Assembly (NCBI RefSeq): GCF_003859945.1
Contig: NZ_RQYM01000001.1
Span: forward strand, 177,874 to 241,873
Length of the DNA stretch: 64,000 nt
DNA from: Leucobacter sp. OH1287
GTDB taxonomy: Bacteria; Actinomycetota; Actinomycetes; Actinomycetales; Microbacteriaceae
Direction: 5' to 3'
Shown here one piece after another: positions 30,683 to 39,592 of this stretch. The translations under genes and the position numbers were made by a program. How positions within the stretch are numbered: the first letter of the stretch is position 1; each line of letters opens with the position of its first letter. The notes under the pieces are model-generated. The model ran no database searches. It was not told the DNA's origin and saw only the letters and a list, made by a program, of their open reading frames with translations.

Positions 30683-31351
30683 CTACTGCTGTGCGCGGGC
30701 ACGCCGCGCCCGAATCTTGCGGAACAGCCAGAAGCCAAGCAGCAGCACAACAATCCCGATCACCAGGTATTTGAAGGTGTCGATAAAGTGTGAAACAGCC
30801 TCCCAGTTCTCGCCGAGGAAATACCCGGCGAGGATCCACAGGGTGTTCCAGAGCAGCGAGCCGGAGGTGGTCAGCAGCACAAACTTTAGCAGTGGCATCC
30901 GCTCAATACCCGCGGGAATGGAGATGAGACTGCGAAACAGTGGCAGCATCCGACCAAAGAAAACCGCTTTGGCACCGTTCTTTTGAAACCAGGCAATGGT
31001 TTTTGTAACGTCAGAGCCGTCAACCAGCGGCAGTTTCTCAAACAGTTTAACGGTGCGATCGTGATCGATTGTGTAGCCGATCCAGTAGAGGAAAAGCGCG
31101 CCAACCAGCGAGCCGATTGTCGCCCAGATAATCGCGCTGACCGGTCCAAAACCACCACCCGGCTGGGCTGCGGTAAAACCGGCGAGGGGGAGCAGCACCT
31201 CGGATGGGATCGGCGGGAAAATGCTCTCAATAGCGATACCGATGCCAACGCCCGGCGCGCCGATCGCGTTCATCAACCCAACAATCCAGTCGGTGAAAAC
31301 ATCAAGCCAGTTTGAGGAGCTGCTGATTACTGTGGCTGGGTTGAGATACAT
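30683..31351 (-). CDS. DedA/SNARE-associated family membrane protein
   Basis: This 222-residue membrane protein has the DedA pattern: IESIFPPIPSEVLLPLAGF near the N-terminus and GRMLPLFRSLISIPAGIERMPL further on, with several membrane segments and a basic C-terminal tail. DedA proteins are thought to move lipids such as undecaprenyl phosphate or phospholipids across the membrane. The start is ATG 31351. A TAATCT box seven bases upstream supports a leaderless message; the frame continues to a TTG at 31378. Confidence 0.88.
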   Translation of the reverse strand: MYLNPATVISSSSNWLDVFTDWIVGLMNAIGAPGVGIGIAIESIFPPIPSEVLLPLAGFTAAQPGGGFGPVSAIIWATIGSLVGALFLYWIGYTIDHDRTVKLFEKLPLVDGSDVTKTIAWFQKNGAKAVFFGRMLPLFRSLISIPAGIERMPLLKFVLLTTSGSLLWNTLWILAGYFLGENWEAVSHFIDTFKYLVIGIVVLLLGFWLFRKIRARRARAQQ

Positions 31352-31358
31352 GCTTACT

Positions 31359-31364
31359 AGATTA
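31359..31364 (-). promoter_or_regulatory. -10 box of the DedA gene
   Basis: On the minus strand TAATCT lies seven bases before the ATG at 31351. The spacing matches the other leaderless-type starts in this window. Confidence 0.4.
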
Positions 31365-31411
31365 CCGAGTAAACGCAATGAATCTGCTGAAAACAGTCCG
31401 GTCGGGCGGTT

Positions 31412-32542
31412 TTAGCCGCGACGGCTGGCGGGCAGGGTTGCGAGGGTGCTAACCAGCGGATCCGGAATCAACTCGGTATCGTAGTCACCCGCGGCGACGA
31501 GCTCGGCGATCCGCTGCCCAATCTCTGCGGTGTTAAGGCCCATCTCCGGCCCAGCCATCGCCTTCAGCTCACCAATTACGCGCACGGTTGCCGCCTCAAT
31601 CGCAGCTGCGGCCTTGCCCTCACCAAGGTGGCCGAGCAGCAGTGACAGTGAAAGCACCGATCCGGCAGGGTTCGCCCAGCCTTTGCCGGCGATGTCCGGG
31701 GCGGATCCGTGAATCGCCTCAAACATGCTCGGGTGGGTGCCCTCAAGATTAACGTTTGCGCTGGTGGAAACACCCAGTCCGCCCTGGATTACAGCACCGA
31801 GGTCGGTGATGATGTCACCGAACAGGTTGTCTGTGACAACCACGTCGAAGCGTGCCGGATCGAGCGGCATGTGGAAGCACATTGCGTCAACGTGACAGTA
31901 GTCGACGCTCACCTCCGGGTAGAGTTTGGCGAGCTCGTTGACGGTTGTCTGCCAGAGTTTACCCGCTGCAACGAGCACATTGGTTTTGTGGCAGAGGGTT
32001 AGTTTTTTGCGCCGCCCAAGCGCCAGCCGGAACGCGTAATCAACCACCCGTTCAATGCCCTGACGGGTGTTTAGTGACTCCTGCATGGCAACCGCGTTGG
32101 GGGTTCCCTCGTGCACGGTTGAGCCCTGACCAACGTATGAGCCCTCGGTGTTTTCGCGGACAATCACAAAGTCGCAGTTTTCGGGGGTGACGTTCTTAAT
32201 CGGTGTTTCAACACCGGGGTAGAGACGCACAGGCCGGACATTCGCGCTCTGCTGGAAATCCTGCCGCATCGCGAGAATATAACCGCGCTCGAGAATACCG
32301 GGGGTGACTCGTGGGTCACCCATTGAACCGAACAGAATCGCCTCACACTCGGAGAGCTCATCGGCGTAGTCGGCAAACAGTTTCCCGGTTTTAAGGTAGT
32401 CGTTTGCGCCGCCAGCAATGTGCCGCTTTTCGGTTGTGAAACCGAAGCGCTCCTCAGCCGCCTTGAGCACCGCTAATGCGCCCGCAACAACCTCGGGGCC
32501 GATGCCGTCACCGGGCATCACAGCAATTTTGTACGTGCGCAT
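31412..32542 (-). CDS. leuB: 3-Isopropylmalate dehydrogenase (or related beta-decarboxylating dehydrogenase)
   Basis: This 376-residue protein is of the isocitrate/isopropylmalate dehydrogenase family. It has PGDGIGPEV near the N-terminus, ANVRPVRLYPGV (Arg-rich substrate site), CHKTNVL (Lys), VTDNLFGDIITDLGA (metal-binding Asp residues) and HGSAPDIAGKGWANPAG (NAD site). LeuB oxidises 3-isopropylmalate in leucine synthesis. The GDPRVTPGILERG segment is typical of actinobacterial LeuB. A tartrate-dehydrogenase-like activity cannot be excluded from sequence alone. No other leucine genes are adjacent. Confidence 0.78.
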   Translation of the reverse strand: MRTYKIAVMPGDGIGPEVVAGALAVLKAAEERFGFTTEKRHIAGGANDYLKTGKLFADYADELSECEAILFGSMGDPRVTPGILERGYILAMRQDFQQSANVRPVRLYPGVETPIKNVTPENCDFVIVRENTEGSYVGQGSTVHEGTPNAVAMQESLNTRQGIERVVDYAFRLALGRRKKLTLCHKTNVLVAAGKLWQTTVNELAKLYPEVSVDYCHVDAMCFHMPLDPARFDVVVTDNLFGDIITDLGAVIQGGLGVSTSANVNLEGTHPSMFEAIHGSAPDIAGKGWANPAGSVLSLSLLLGHLGEGKAAAAIEAATVRVIGELKAMAGPEMGLNTAEIGQRIAELVAAGDYDTELIPDPLVSTLATLPASRRG

Positions 32543-32587
32543 AACTCTCCTCGAATCAGCTTGTTTTGGGCGATAACCTAATCCATT

Positions 32588-34243
32588 TTAGCGGTGTTTT
32601 GCGGCCAACTCACCCCGGAGATTAAGCGAGGCAGCGAGCAGTTTTTGGGTGTAGCTGTGCTGGGGGTGAGAGAACAGCTTATCGGTGCTTGCGTGCTCAA
32701 CAATTTCACCGTTGTAGACAACCGCGACCGTGTCGCAGAGGTTTTTGATCGTTGCAAGATCGTGTGAAACAATCACGAGCGTTGCCCCGGTTTCGGCGGT
32801 GAGCCTATCAAGCAGTCTGAGAATCTGCTCCCTAACCGAGACGTCGAGCGCGCTCACCGGTTCATCAGCGAGCAGCAGACTCGGTTTCGTGATCAGGGCG
32901 CGGGCGATCGCGATCCGCTGCCGCTGCCCGCCAGAAAACTCGTGCGGGTAGCGAGAAAGCAGCTCGTCTGCCGAGGCGTCGCCGGTGAGACCGACCTCGT
33001 GCAGCATGTCCGCTGCCAGCTGTCGCCTCTCTGCGCTAGAAACCCGATTCGGTTTCGCGGTCAGCGGCTCGGTAATAATGTCGAGAATCCGCATTCGCGG
33101 GTTGAGTGAGCTGTGTGGATCCTGGAACACCAGCTGTGTCTGTATCGCCGCCGCACCGTCCGGGGTGCGCAAACCGCGTTTAGTACGCTTTCCGCCGGAA
33201 AGCGGCTGCCCGTTAATCTCGATAGCGCCGCTGGTCGGGGAGTCAAGGCCCGCGAGCAGCCTCAGCAGCGTGGTTTTTCCGCTGCCGGACTCACCAACAA
33301 TGCCGAGACGTGAACCCCGGGGGATTTCCAGGTTGATCCCGTTCAGCGCCACCTTCTCGGCGGCACGCTTGCGAAACATCACACCCGAGGGTTTAAACAC
33401 CCGGCTAACGTCTCTAATACTAACCGCAGTCTCTGGCACGCTCGACAGCTTAACCGCTGGCCGCTCGTGAACGGTGCTCGCCGCGATCAGCCTGCGCGTG
33501 TACTCGTGGGCAGGATCGGTCAGCACCTGACTAACCGGGCCGCTCTCGACGATCCGCCCCTCCTTCAAAACCGTGACACTGTCGCACATCCGCGCGATAA
33601 CCGCCAGATCGTGCGTCACAAACAGCAGCCCGGTGTGGTGGTCGGTGACAAGCGAACTAATCACATCCAGCACCTGCTTTTGCACGGTCACATCGAGCGC
33701 GGTTGTCGGCTCGTCACACAGCAGCAGCCTGGGGTTATTGAGCAGCGCAATTGCGATAATCACGCGCTGCCGCTGCCCACCCGACAGCTCGTGCGGGTAG
33801 CTCTTTAACGCCCGGTGTGGATCCGGGATATTAACCGCCGCAAGCATATCCGCTGCGAGCCGCAACGCCTCCGCGCGGGTTTTTGCGGTGTTGTGGATCA
33901 GCGCTGCCTCCGCGATCTGTTTACCCACCGTGTGAAGCGGGTTAAGCGCCTTCAGCGGCTCCTGGAAAACCATCGAAATGGCGTTGCCGCGGAGATGGGC
34001 AAGCTGTTTTTCGGAGGCAGTAAGCAGGTTGGTTTCGTGATCCGCAAAATAAATCTCGCCCGCGGTCGCAAGGTTGTTAGGCAGCAGACCAAGAATCGCC
34101 TTCAGCGTTAGGGTTTTACCGGATCCGGACTCGCCAATCAGGCCAACCCGCTCGCCGCTGCCAACCGAGATACTAAACCGGTCAAGCAGGGTTTTTTCGC
34201 CAGCCGTGATGGTTAGATCGTGAATCCTCAGCAGTTTGTTCAC
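32588..34243 (-). CDS. Oligopeptide-type ABC importer, two fused ATPases
   Basis: In this 551-residue protein two complete ABC ATPases are fused. Domain 1 has GESGSGKTLTLKAILG, the signature LSGGQRQRV and LLCDEPTTALD. Domain 2 (from about residue 265) has GESGSGKTTLLRLLAG, FSGGQRQRIAIARAL and LLADEPVSALD. This equals OppD plus OppF in one chain. It drives uptake through the two permeases encoded just upstream. It overlaps the OppC-like gene by four bases. Substrate could be peptides or, as for some members of this family, nickel or other small ligands. Confidence 0.9.
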   Translation of the reverse strand: MNKLLRIHDLTITAGEKTLLDRFSISVGSGERVGLIGESGSGKTLTLKAILGLLPNNLATAGEIYFADHETNLLTASEKQLAHLRGNAISMVFQEPLKALNPLHTVGKQIAEAALIHNTAKTRAEALRLAADMLAAVNIPDPHRALKSYPHELSGGQRQRVIIAIALLNNPRLLLCDEPTTALDVTVQKQVLDVISSLVTDHHTGLLFVTHDLAVIARMCDSVTVLKEGRIVESGPVSQVLTDPAHEYTRRLIAASTVHERPAVKLSSVPETAVSIRDVSRVFKPSGVMFRKRAAEKVALNGINLEIPRGSRLGIVGESGSGKTTLLRLLAGLDSPTSGAIEINGQPLSGGKRTKRGLRTPDGAAAIQTQLVFQDPHSSLNPRMRILDIITEPLTAKPNRVSSAERRQLAADMLHEVGLTGDASADELLSRYPHEFSGGQRQRIAIARALITKPSLLLADEPVSALDVSVREQILRLLDRLTAETGATLVIVSHDLATIKNLCDTVAVVYNGEIVEHASTDKLFSHPQHSYTQKLLAASLNLRGELAAKHR

Positions 34244-35109
34244 GGTCGCACCACCCGCCTAGCTGCGCTGCCCGCGCGTCTGCCGCCCGTGTTAGCGGCG
34301 GCGAGTCTGCTGTCGAGACGGTCGCGCAGGCCGTCACCGAGCAGGTTGCAGCCGAGCACGGTTAGTGCGATTGCGAGGCCCGGGAACACCGCGAGCAGCG
34401 GGTGCGTGCCGAGGAACTGCTGGGACTCCTGCAGCATCCTGCCCCACGACGGGGTTGGGGGAGGTGTTCCCAGCCCGAGGAAGCTGAGCGCCGCCTCCGC
34501 CAAAACCGCGATGCCGAAGGAGATGGAGCTCTGCACAAGCAGCATCCCGCTGATATTTGGCAGCACGTGGCGCAGCGCGATCCGCAGCGACGACTGGCCG
34601 CCGAGCCTCGCCGCCTGAATAAACTCAAAGTGCATAACCTGGCGGGTGCCCGAGTAGGCGATGCGGGTGTAGACGGGAACCGCGGCAATGCCGATCGCAA
34701 CCATCGCGGTCAGTGTTGAAGCGCCGTAGACAGCGGTCAGCATAATCGCCAAAAGTAGCGCCGGAAACGCCAGCGCAACATCGCTTGCTCGGAGCAAAAC
34801 CTCCGAGAACTTACCCGGGAACATACCCGCGATAATGCCGAGCGGTGTGCCGATAACGGCGGCGATTGAAACCGCAATAAAGCCAACCATCAGGGTTATG
34901 CGAGCACCGACGAGCACCGCCGAGAAGGTGTCCCTGCCGTATTTATCGGTGCCAAACCAGTGCGTCCCGCTCGGATTCTGCAGGCGATCGGCGGGGTTTG
35001 TGGCTGTCGGGTCAAAGGGCAGCCAAACAAAGGAGATCAGCGCGGCAAGCACAACCAGGCCGACCAGTGCGAGGCCAACAATCGCGGTGGTGTTTAGTCG
35101 TTTAATCAT
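34240..35109 (-). CDS. ABC importer permease, OppC/DppC type
   Basis: This 289-residue membrane protein has the N-terminal OppC segment (FDPTATNPADRLQNPSGTHWFGTDKYGRDTFS in two stretches) before the transporter fold. The EAA loop is EAALSFLGLG...PSWGRML. It pairs with the next permease and docks the fused ATPase. Both junctions with neighbours are four-base overlaps, so the operon is tightly coupled. Confidence 0.92.
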   Translation of the reverse strand: MIKRLNTTAIVGLALVGLVVLAALISFVWLPFDPTATNPADRLQNPSGTHWFGTDKYGRDTFSAVLVGARITLMVGFIAVSIAAVIGTPLGIIAGMFPGKFSEVLLRASDVALAFPALLLAIMLTAVYGASTLTAMVAIGIAAVPVYTRIAYSGTRQVMHFEFIQAARLGGQSSLRIALRHVLPNISGMLLVQSSISFGIAVLAEAALSFLGLGTPPPTPSWGRMLQESQQFLGTHPLLAVFPGLAIALTVLGCNLLGDGLRDRLDSRLAAANTGGRRAGSAARRVVRP

Positions 35110-36059
35110 CGAACACCTCGCCTGCGCAGCCTGGGATCCACGAGCGTGTAGATCAGTTCAATCACGAGGTTGATGGCGAGCGTGAACCCGACCAGCACCA
35201 TCACAATCGCCTGTACCGTTAGCAGGTCACGGTTCGCGGTCGACTCAACGAGCAGCGACCCCAGCCCGGGGATCACAAACACCCGCTCAATCACAACCGC
35301 GCCAACCAGCATCGCAGAAACCTGTACACCGGTCACCGTGATAATCGGGATTGCGGCACCGCGCAAAACGTGGCGACTAAGCGCCTGCATACTCGTTAGC
35401 CCCTTGGCACGGGCGGTTGTGAGATACTCCTCACCCAGCACCTCCAGCACCGCGGTTCTGATGTAGCGCGTCATAATCGCTCCCTGGATTGCGGCGAGTG
35501 ACACGGTCGGCAGAATCAGTTTGCGCAGGAACTCAACCGGATCCGCCGCGGGAATCGTCCAGCCGTTCGCGGGCAGGATCTTAAGCTGCACCGCGAAAAC
35601 CAAAACCAACAGGATTGCGGCGAGGAAACCGGGAACGGCGATGCCGAGCTGTGAAACCACGCTAATAACGGTGCCAATCGGGCGATTGTTTTTCAGGGCG
35701 GCGAGGATCCCGGCGGGCACCGCGATGAGAAGCGACAGCACCATCGCGGCGGCGACCAAAATCAGGCTCACCTGGGTGCGGTCGGCAATAACCGGGCTGA
35801 TGTCCTGTCGCGTGATATAGGAGTTGCCGAAATCACCCCGCAGAATGCCTCCGATCCACTCAAAATACTGGATCAGCAGCGGTCTGTCGGTGCCGAACTC
35901 GGCGCGGGTTTTTGCGAGCAGCTCCGGGGTTGCGTTGATGCCGAGCGCGATCTGCGCCGGATCGCCCGGCAGCAGTCGCATAATCAGAAACACCGCCAGG
36001 CTCGCTGCAATAAACGAGACAGCGAACCTGGCGATGAGTTTGATAATGCTCAGCAGCAT
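35106..36059 (-). CDS. ABC importer permease, OppB/DppB type
   Basis: This 317-residue membrane protein has six predicted helices and an early FLIMRLLPGDPAQIALG, the hallmark of OppB-type permeases. The EAA loop region is EYLTTARAKGLTSMQALSRHVLRGA. It forms the translocation channel with the OppC-like partner. It starts 10 bases after the end of the solute-binding gene. Confidence 0.92.
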   Translation of the reverse strand: MLLSIIKLIARFAVSFIAASLAVFLIMRLLPGDPAQIALGINATPELLAKTRAEFGTDRPLLIQYFEWIGGILRGDFGNSYITRQDISPVIADRTQVSLILVAAAMVLSLLIAVPAGILAALKNNRPIGTVISVVSQLGIAVPGFLAAILLVLVFAVQLKILPANGWTIPAADPVEFLRKLILPTVSLAAIQGAIMTRYIRTAVLEVLGEEYLTTARAKGLTSMQALSRHVLRGAAIPIITVTGVQVSAMLVGAVVIERVFVIPGLGSLLVESTANRDLLTVQAIVMVLVGFTLAINLVIELIYTLVDPRLRRRGVR

Positions 36060-36069
36060 TTAATAAATG

Positions 36070-37581
36070 TTACTGCTTCCAGCGGAGTTTGCTGAGGTCG
36101 AGACCGGTTCTCACCTCGTCAACCGGGAAGCCCTCCAGATCAGCTTTCACAACCGCGAGGTTTGGCCAGAGGAAGAGCACACCGGATGCGGCATCGGTGA
36201 GAATTTGGCGGGACACCGCGCGCATGTTCTGCTTGTACTCCTCCGGATCAGCGGTTTTTGCCGCGGCAACCAGCGGCGCAATCGCTGAGTTGTCGTAACC
36301 GATGTAGTAGTCAGGGTTGTTGAACATGTTCAGCAGGTCACGCGGCTCAGCGTGGTTGATGGTTGTCATCTGGTAGTTCTTCTGGGTGAACACCTCATCA
36401 ATCCAAACAGCCGGGAACTCAACGGTTTTAATCTCCGCGTTAATCCCCACCGCGGCAAGCTGCGAGGCAACAATCTCAGCAGAGGAGGTTGCGTAAGACA
36501 GGTTTGGCACGGTGTAGGTGATGTTCAGGCTCTCGTGACCGGCCTCAGCGAGCAGCTGTTTAGCGCGCTCGGGATCATACGGGTAGAGGTCGTTGAGATC
36601 CTCGTAGTACGGATCCGCTGGGGCAGCGAAGCTTTCAACGTGTGAGCCGTACCCAGCCCAGGCGGTGTCGATCACGGCCTGCTCGTCGATTGCGTAGAGA
36701 ACAGCCTGACGGACGCGGATGTCATCAAACGGCGCCGCCTTGTTGTTCAACGACAGGGTCACCTGACCGCTTGACTCGCCGTTGATAACGGTGAAGTTCT
36801 CGTCAGCGTCGAACTTGCTGAGCAGCTCGGGTGCGAGCAGGTTAGCAACACCGTCAACATCGCCAGCGCTGAGCGCGTTGGTTGCCGCGATTGGATCCGC
36901 AAAATAGCGGAATGTCACGGAGGACACCTTAATCTCATCACCGTGGTAGTCGTCTCGCGCGCTAAACACGAGCCGCTCACCGTTAACCCACTCGGAGATA
37001 GTGAACGGGCCGGTGCCAACTGGTTTGTTGGCGAGATCATCAACACCGGTTTCAGTGAAGATAGCGCCAACCGAGGTGGTTAGATCAAACAGGAAGTCTT
37101 GTGAGGGAGTGGCGAGTTTCACCTTCACGGTGTTGTCATCGGCAGCGGTGACGCTCTCAACAACATCAAACTTCGCCTTCAGGCCGTTAACCCAGTCGTT
37201 TTTTACGCGGTTGAAACTGAACACAACATCGTTCGCGTCAAAGGTGTCACCGTTTGAGAAGGTGACCGCGTCCTTCAGCTCGAAGGTGTACTCGGTTCCG
37301 GCCTCGTCAGCCTCCCACTCAGTTGCGAGGCCCGGCTTCAACTCACCAGAGTCATTAACGGTGATGAGCGTCTCGTAGACGTTGGTCATCAGCGCCTGCG
37401 TAATCGGTGCACCGCTTGTGGATGTGAAGTCAAGATTGGTTGGCGCAGCAGACAGCGCCAGGGTGACAGAGTCGTCAGCCTTTTTGGTGTCTGTGCCGCC
37501 GCTTCCCGCGGAGCAAGCAGACAGGGTTAGAGCCGCGGTCGCAACCGCCGCAACGGTGAGGCTGAGCCTTGTTTTTTTCAT
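36070..37581 (-). CDS. ABC importer solute-binding lipoprotein, family 5
   Basis: This 503-residue exported lipoprotein has signal peptide plus lipobox TLSACSAGSGG, with the lipidated Cys near residue 23. The mature part is an SBP_bac_5 fold: FTSTSGAPITQALMTNVYETL, PGLATEWEAD, FSNGDTFDANDVVFS and RQAVLYAIDEQAV. It captures the substrate outside the membrane for the OppBC-type permeases. It is first in the operon, the common place for the most abundant component. GAGGGAAG precedes the ATG at 37581. The ligand is not predictable. Confidence 0.92.
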   Translation of the reverse strand: MKKTRLSLTVAAVATAALTLSACSAGSGGTDTKKADDSVTLALSAAPTNLDFTSTSGAPITQALMTNVYETLITVNDSGELKPGLATEWEADEAGTEYTFELKDAVTFSNGDTFDANDVVFSFNRVKNDWVNGLKAKFDVVESVTAADDNTVKVKLATPSQDFLFDLTTSVGAIFTETGVDDLANKPVGTGPFTISEWVNGERLVFSARDDYHGDEIKVSSVTFRYFADPIAATNALSAGDVDGVANLLAPELLSKFDADENFTVINGESSGQVTLSLNNKAAPFDDIRVRQAVLYAIDEQAVIDTAWAGYGSHVESFAAPADPYYEDLNDLYPYDPERAKQLLAEAGHESLNITYTVPNLSYATSSAEIVASQLAAVGINAEIKTVEFPAVWIDEVFTQKNYQMTTINHAEPRDLLNMFNNPDYYIGYDNSAIAPLVAAAKTADPEEYKQNMRAVSRQILTDAASGVLFLWPNLAVVKADLEGFPVDEVRTGLDLSKLRWKQ

Positions 37582-37640
37582 ATCACTTCCCTCAAATGGT
37601 CTTTAGCGGGCAACCTTAGAAGAAGTCGCCTGATCTATAA

Positions 37641-37657
37641 GGATAGTAAGTCTAACC
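37641..37657. promoter_or_regulatory. Inverted repeat upstream of the ABC importer operon
   Basis: GGATAG and CTAACC flank five bases and pair with one mismatch. It lies about 60 bases before the solute-binding gene in an AT-rich promoter region. It could be an operator, but it matches no site I can name; a DtxR-type box fits poorly. The rest of 37582-37796 shows nothing further. Confidence 0.25.
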
Positions 37658-37796
37658 ATAAAAATCAGTTATAACAAAGCAGGTGTTAGAAAGTTACAGG
37701 TCAGAGCGGCAGGGGAGATTCCCGGCGGCGTGTCACTCGGCGTGTCGCTGAGAGCGTTGTCCTGGGCGTTGTTCAACGGGTTGCACAGCGCGAGTG

Positions 37797-38654
37797 CTAG
37801 TTGGTTTCTCGGCTGCTGTATTTTTGCGCCGCTGCGCCCGCGGCAACAACCATGGAGATCCCAATAATCTGCACAATCGACGGGGTTTGCGCTAGCACAA
37901 TCAGGCCGACAATCACGCCAAACGCCGGCTCAATCGACAGCAGCGTGCCAAACGAGGTGTGCGACATTCTGCGCAGCGCCAGCATCTCCAGGCCGTAACC
38001 AACGACGGGGGCGAGGATCGCGATTCCGGCGGCGGCCGCCACCATCCACCACTCAAAATCACCCGCTGTCGCCTGGGCGATACCAAACGGCATGGTGATT
38101 AGCGCGGCAACCGGGAGGGTTAGGGCAAGACCGGTTATGCCGGAGAATTTATCGCCAACGTGCTGCGTCAAAATATTGTAGAGACCCCAGCAGACACCGG
38201 CGCCGAGCGCGAAGCCGACACCGACTGTGTCAACGGATCCGGTCCACGGCTCGGTTAGCAGCACAACGCCAACAAAGGCGAGCACCGGCCAGATCAGTGC
38301 CCGGCGATGTTTACTCATCAGGCCAGCGACGGTGAGCGGCCCCAAGAACTCGATGGCAACGGCGGTGCCCAGCGGGATCCGCTCAGCTGCCGCCAAGAAC
38401 AGGGTTGTCATACAGCCGGTGACAACACCGAAAGCGAGCAGCGCGGGAATGTCTTTTTTGGTGATGTTGCGGATCACCGGCCGCACAAACAGCCAGAGCA
38501 GCAGGGCGCCGAAGCTGAAACGCAGCCAGGTGGTTCCGGCGGAACCGATCCGCTCAACCAGCGGGGCAGAAAAAGCGTTAGAGAGCTGCACCGCGAGCAT
38601 CGCGGTAATCGCTAACAACCACGGTGGCACGTTGACGCCAGCACGCACAACCAT
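37797..38654 (-). CDS. EamA/RhtA-type exporter
   Basis: The 285-residue product consists of two EamA halves with about ten membrane helices. The N-terminal half reads AITAMLAVQLSNAFSAPLVERIG, and the second half contains EPAFGVIVGLIVLAQTPS. RhtA-like members export threonine, homoserine or similar metabolites, but the substrate here is unknown. I place the start at ATG 38654 (or GTG 38648) next to AGGAAGGA. The frame is open to a TTG at 38714, but those upstream residues are not membrane-like. Confidence 0.83.
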   Translation of the reverse strand: MVVRAGVNVPPWLLAITAMLAVQLSNAFSAPLVERIGSAGTTWLRFSFGALLLWLFVRPVIRNITKKDIPALLAFGVVTGCMTTLFLAAAERIPLGTAVAIEFLGPLTVAGLMSKHRRALIWPVLAFVGVVLLTEPWTGSVDTVGVGFALGAGVCWGLYNILTQHVGDKFSGITGLALTLPVAALITMPFGIAQATAGDFEWWMVAAAAGIAILAPVVGYGLEMLALRRMSHTSFGTLLSIEPAFGVIVGLIVLAQTPSIVQIIGISMVVAAGAAAQKYSSRETN

Positions 38655-38727
38655 TCCTTCCTGACAGTTTGGGCAGCTGGTGCCGACACGGGGTGGGCTT
38701 AGGCTGCTTTGCAAAACGGCAAACTAA

Positions 38728-38768
38728 AACAGCCTCCAATTTGATAACTCAGATTGGAGGCCGTCTGT
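38728..38768 (-). terminator. Terminator after tRNA-Leu
   Basis: A 9-bp perfect stem (38732-38740 with 38753-38761) around a 12-base loop is followed on the minus strand by a T-rich stretch. It lies directly downstream of the tRNA. Confidence 0.7.
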
Positions 38769-38771
38769 TTG

Positions 38772-38858
38772 TGCGCGAGGGGGGACTTGAACCCCCACGC
38801 CCGATATGTGGGCACTAGCACCTCAAGCTAGCGCGTCTACCTATTCCGCCACCCGCGC
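38772..38858 (-). tRNA. tRNA-Leu (anticodon GAG)
   Basis: This 87-base tRNA carries a long variable arm as expected for class II. Acceptor GCGCGGG pairs with CTCGCGC. The anticodon stem CTAGC/GCTAG encloses TTGAGGT, giving GAG for CUC/CUU leucine codons. The T arm has GGTTCAAGTCC. CCA is not encoded; the discriminator A is followed by CA. Confidence 0.94.
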
Positions 38859-38970
38859 GTGTGTTTGACATCTGCATCAAGACAACAGAGATAAATCTAG
38901 CACGGTTTTATTATGCGGTGCAAACCCGATATTTTTGCTCAGCGTGTTCGGGGTATTTCTGAGACGGTGC

Positions 38971-39504
38971 CTAGGCGGTGGCGGCGAGCGCGGGCAGCAC
39001 GTGCTGCTGGCTGAGCGGGGCGAGATTTTTGCGGTGCTGGGTTTGTGGATCCGCAAGCGACACAAACTCGAGCTCTGCGATCTCAGCCTGCGGCGCCGCA
39101 TCGCCGGTAACCGGATCCGCGTAGACAAAGACGTGGGCGATAAGTGCTGTGTTTGCCTCGTTTGCGGCGATTGTTTTGACGGTGCCGAAGCTTTTCAGGC
39201 GCGCCGGATCCAGCTCCAGACCGAGCTCCTCTCGCACCTCGCGGATCGCGCAGTCAAACGGTGACTCTGCGGGTTCTGGTTTGCCGCCCGGCAGCATAAA
39301 CATGGTTGTGTGCTGTTTTCTGACGTGCAAAACAGAGCCGTTGCGGCCGCGAAGCACAACGGCGCTGACGGTGATCTCGGGGGCTGTGCTGGCGGCAGTC
39401 TCGGGGGCTGGGTTGGCGGCGGTCTCGGCGGTTGTGTCGGCGGCGGTTTCGTCAATTGTGCCGGAGGCGGGCTCGGAGGCGGGCTCGGATGCGGGTTTAA
39501 GCAT
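38971..39504 (-). CDS. Nudix hydrolase with low-complexity N-terminus
   Basis: This is a 177-residue protein. Residues 1-45 are an Ala/Pro/Thr/Glu-rich tract with repeated ASEP units. The rest is a Nudix fold with the box GGKPEPAESPFDCAIREVRE ELG (matching GX5EX7REUXEEXGU). It hydrolyses a nucleoside diphosphate linked to another group; the substrate is open. The tract may be a disordered tail, or the true start may be later. ATG 39504 is the first codon. Confidence 0.85.
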   Translation of the reverse strand: MLKPASEPASEPASGTIDETAADTTAETAANPAPETAASTAPEITVSAVVLRGRNGSVLHVRKQHTTMFMLPGGKPEPAESPFDCAIREVREELGLELDPARLKSFGTVKTIAANEANTALIAHVFVYADPVTGDAAPQAEIAELEFVSLADPQTQHRKNLAPLSQQHVLPALAATA

Positions 39505-39580
39505 TCCACAATTTTACCCGCTACACAGAAAATCCCCGCCGAAAATCCCCGCCAAGCAGAAAGCTTGCAGCCTGCGCAGC

Positions 39581-39586
39581 TAGGCT
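39581..39586 (+). promoter_or_regulatory. -10 box of the M20 peptidase gene (leaderless type)
   Basis: TAGGCT lies six bases before ATG 39593; there is no Shine-Dalgarno sequence. Confidence 0.45.
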
Positions 39587-39592
39587 TAAACT

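Noticed and set aside
37638..37660. DtxR/IdeR iron box before the ABC importer
   Set aside because: Only about 11 of 19 positions fit the consensus and the arm spacing is wrong.
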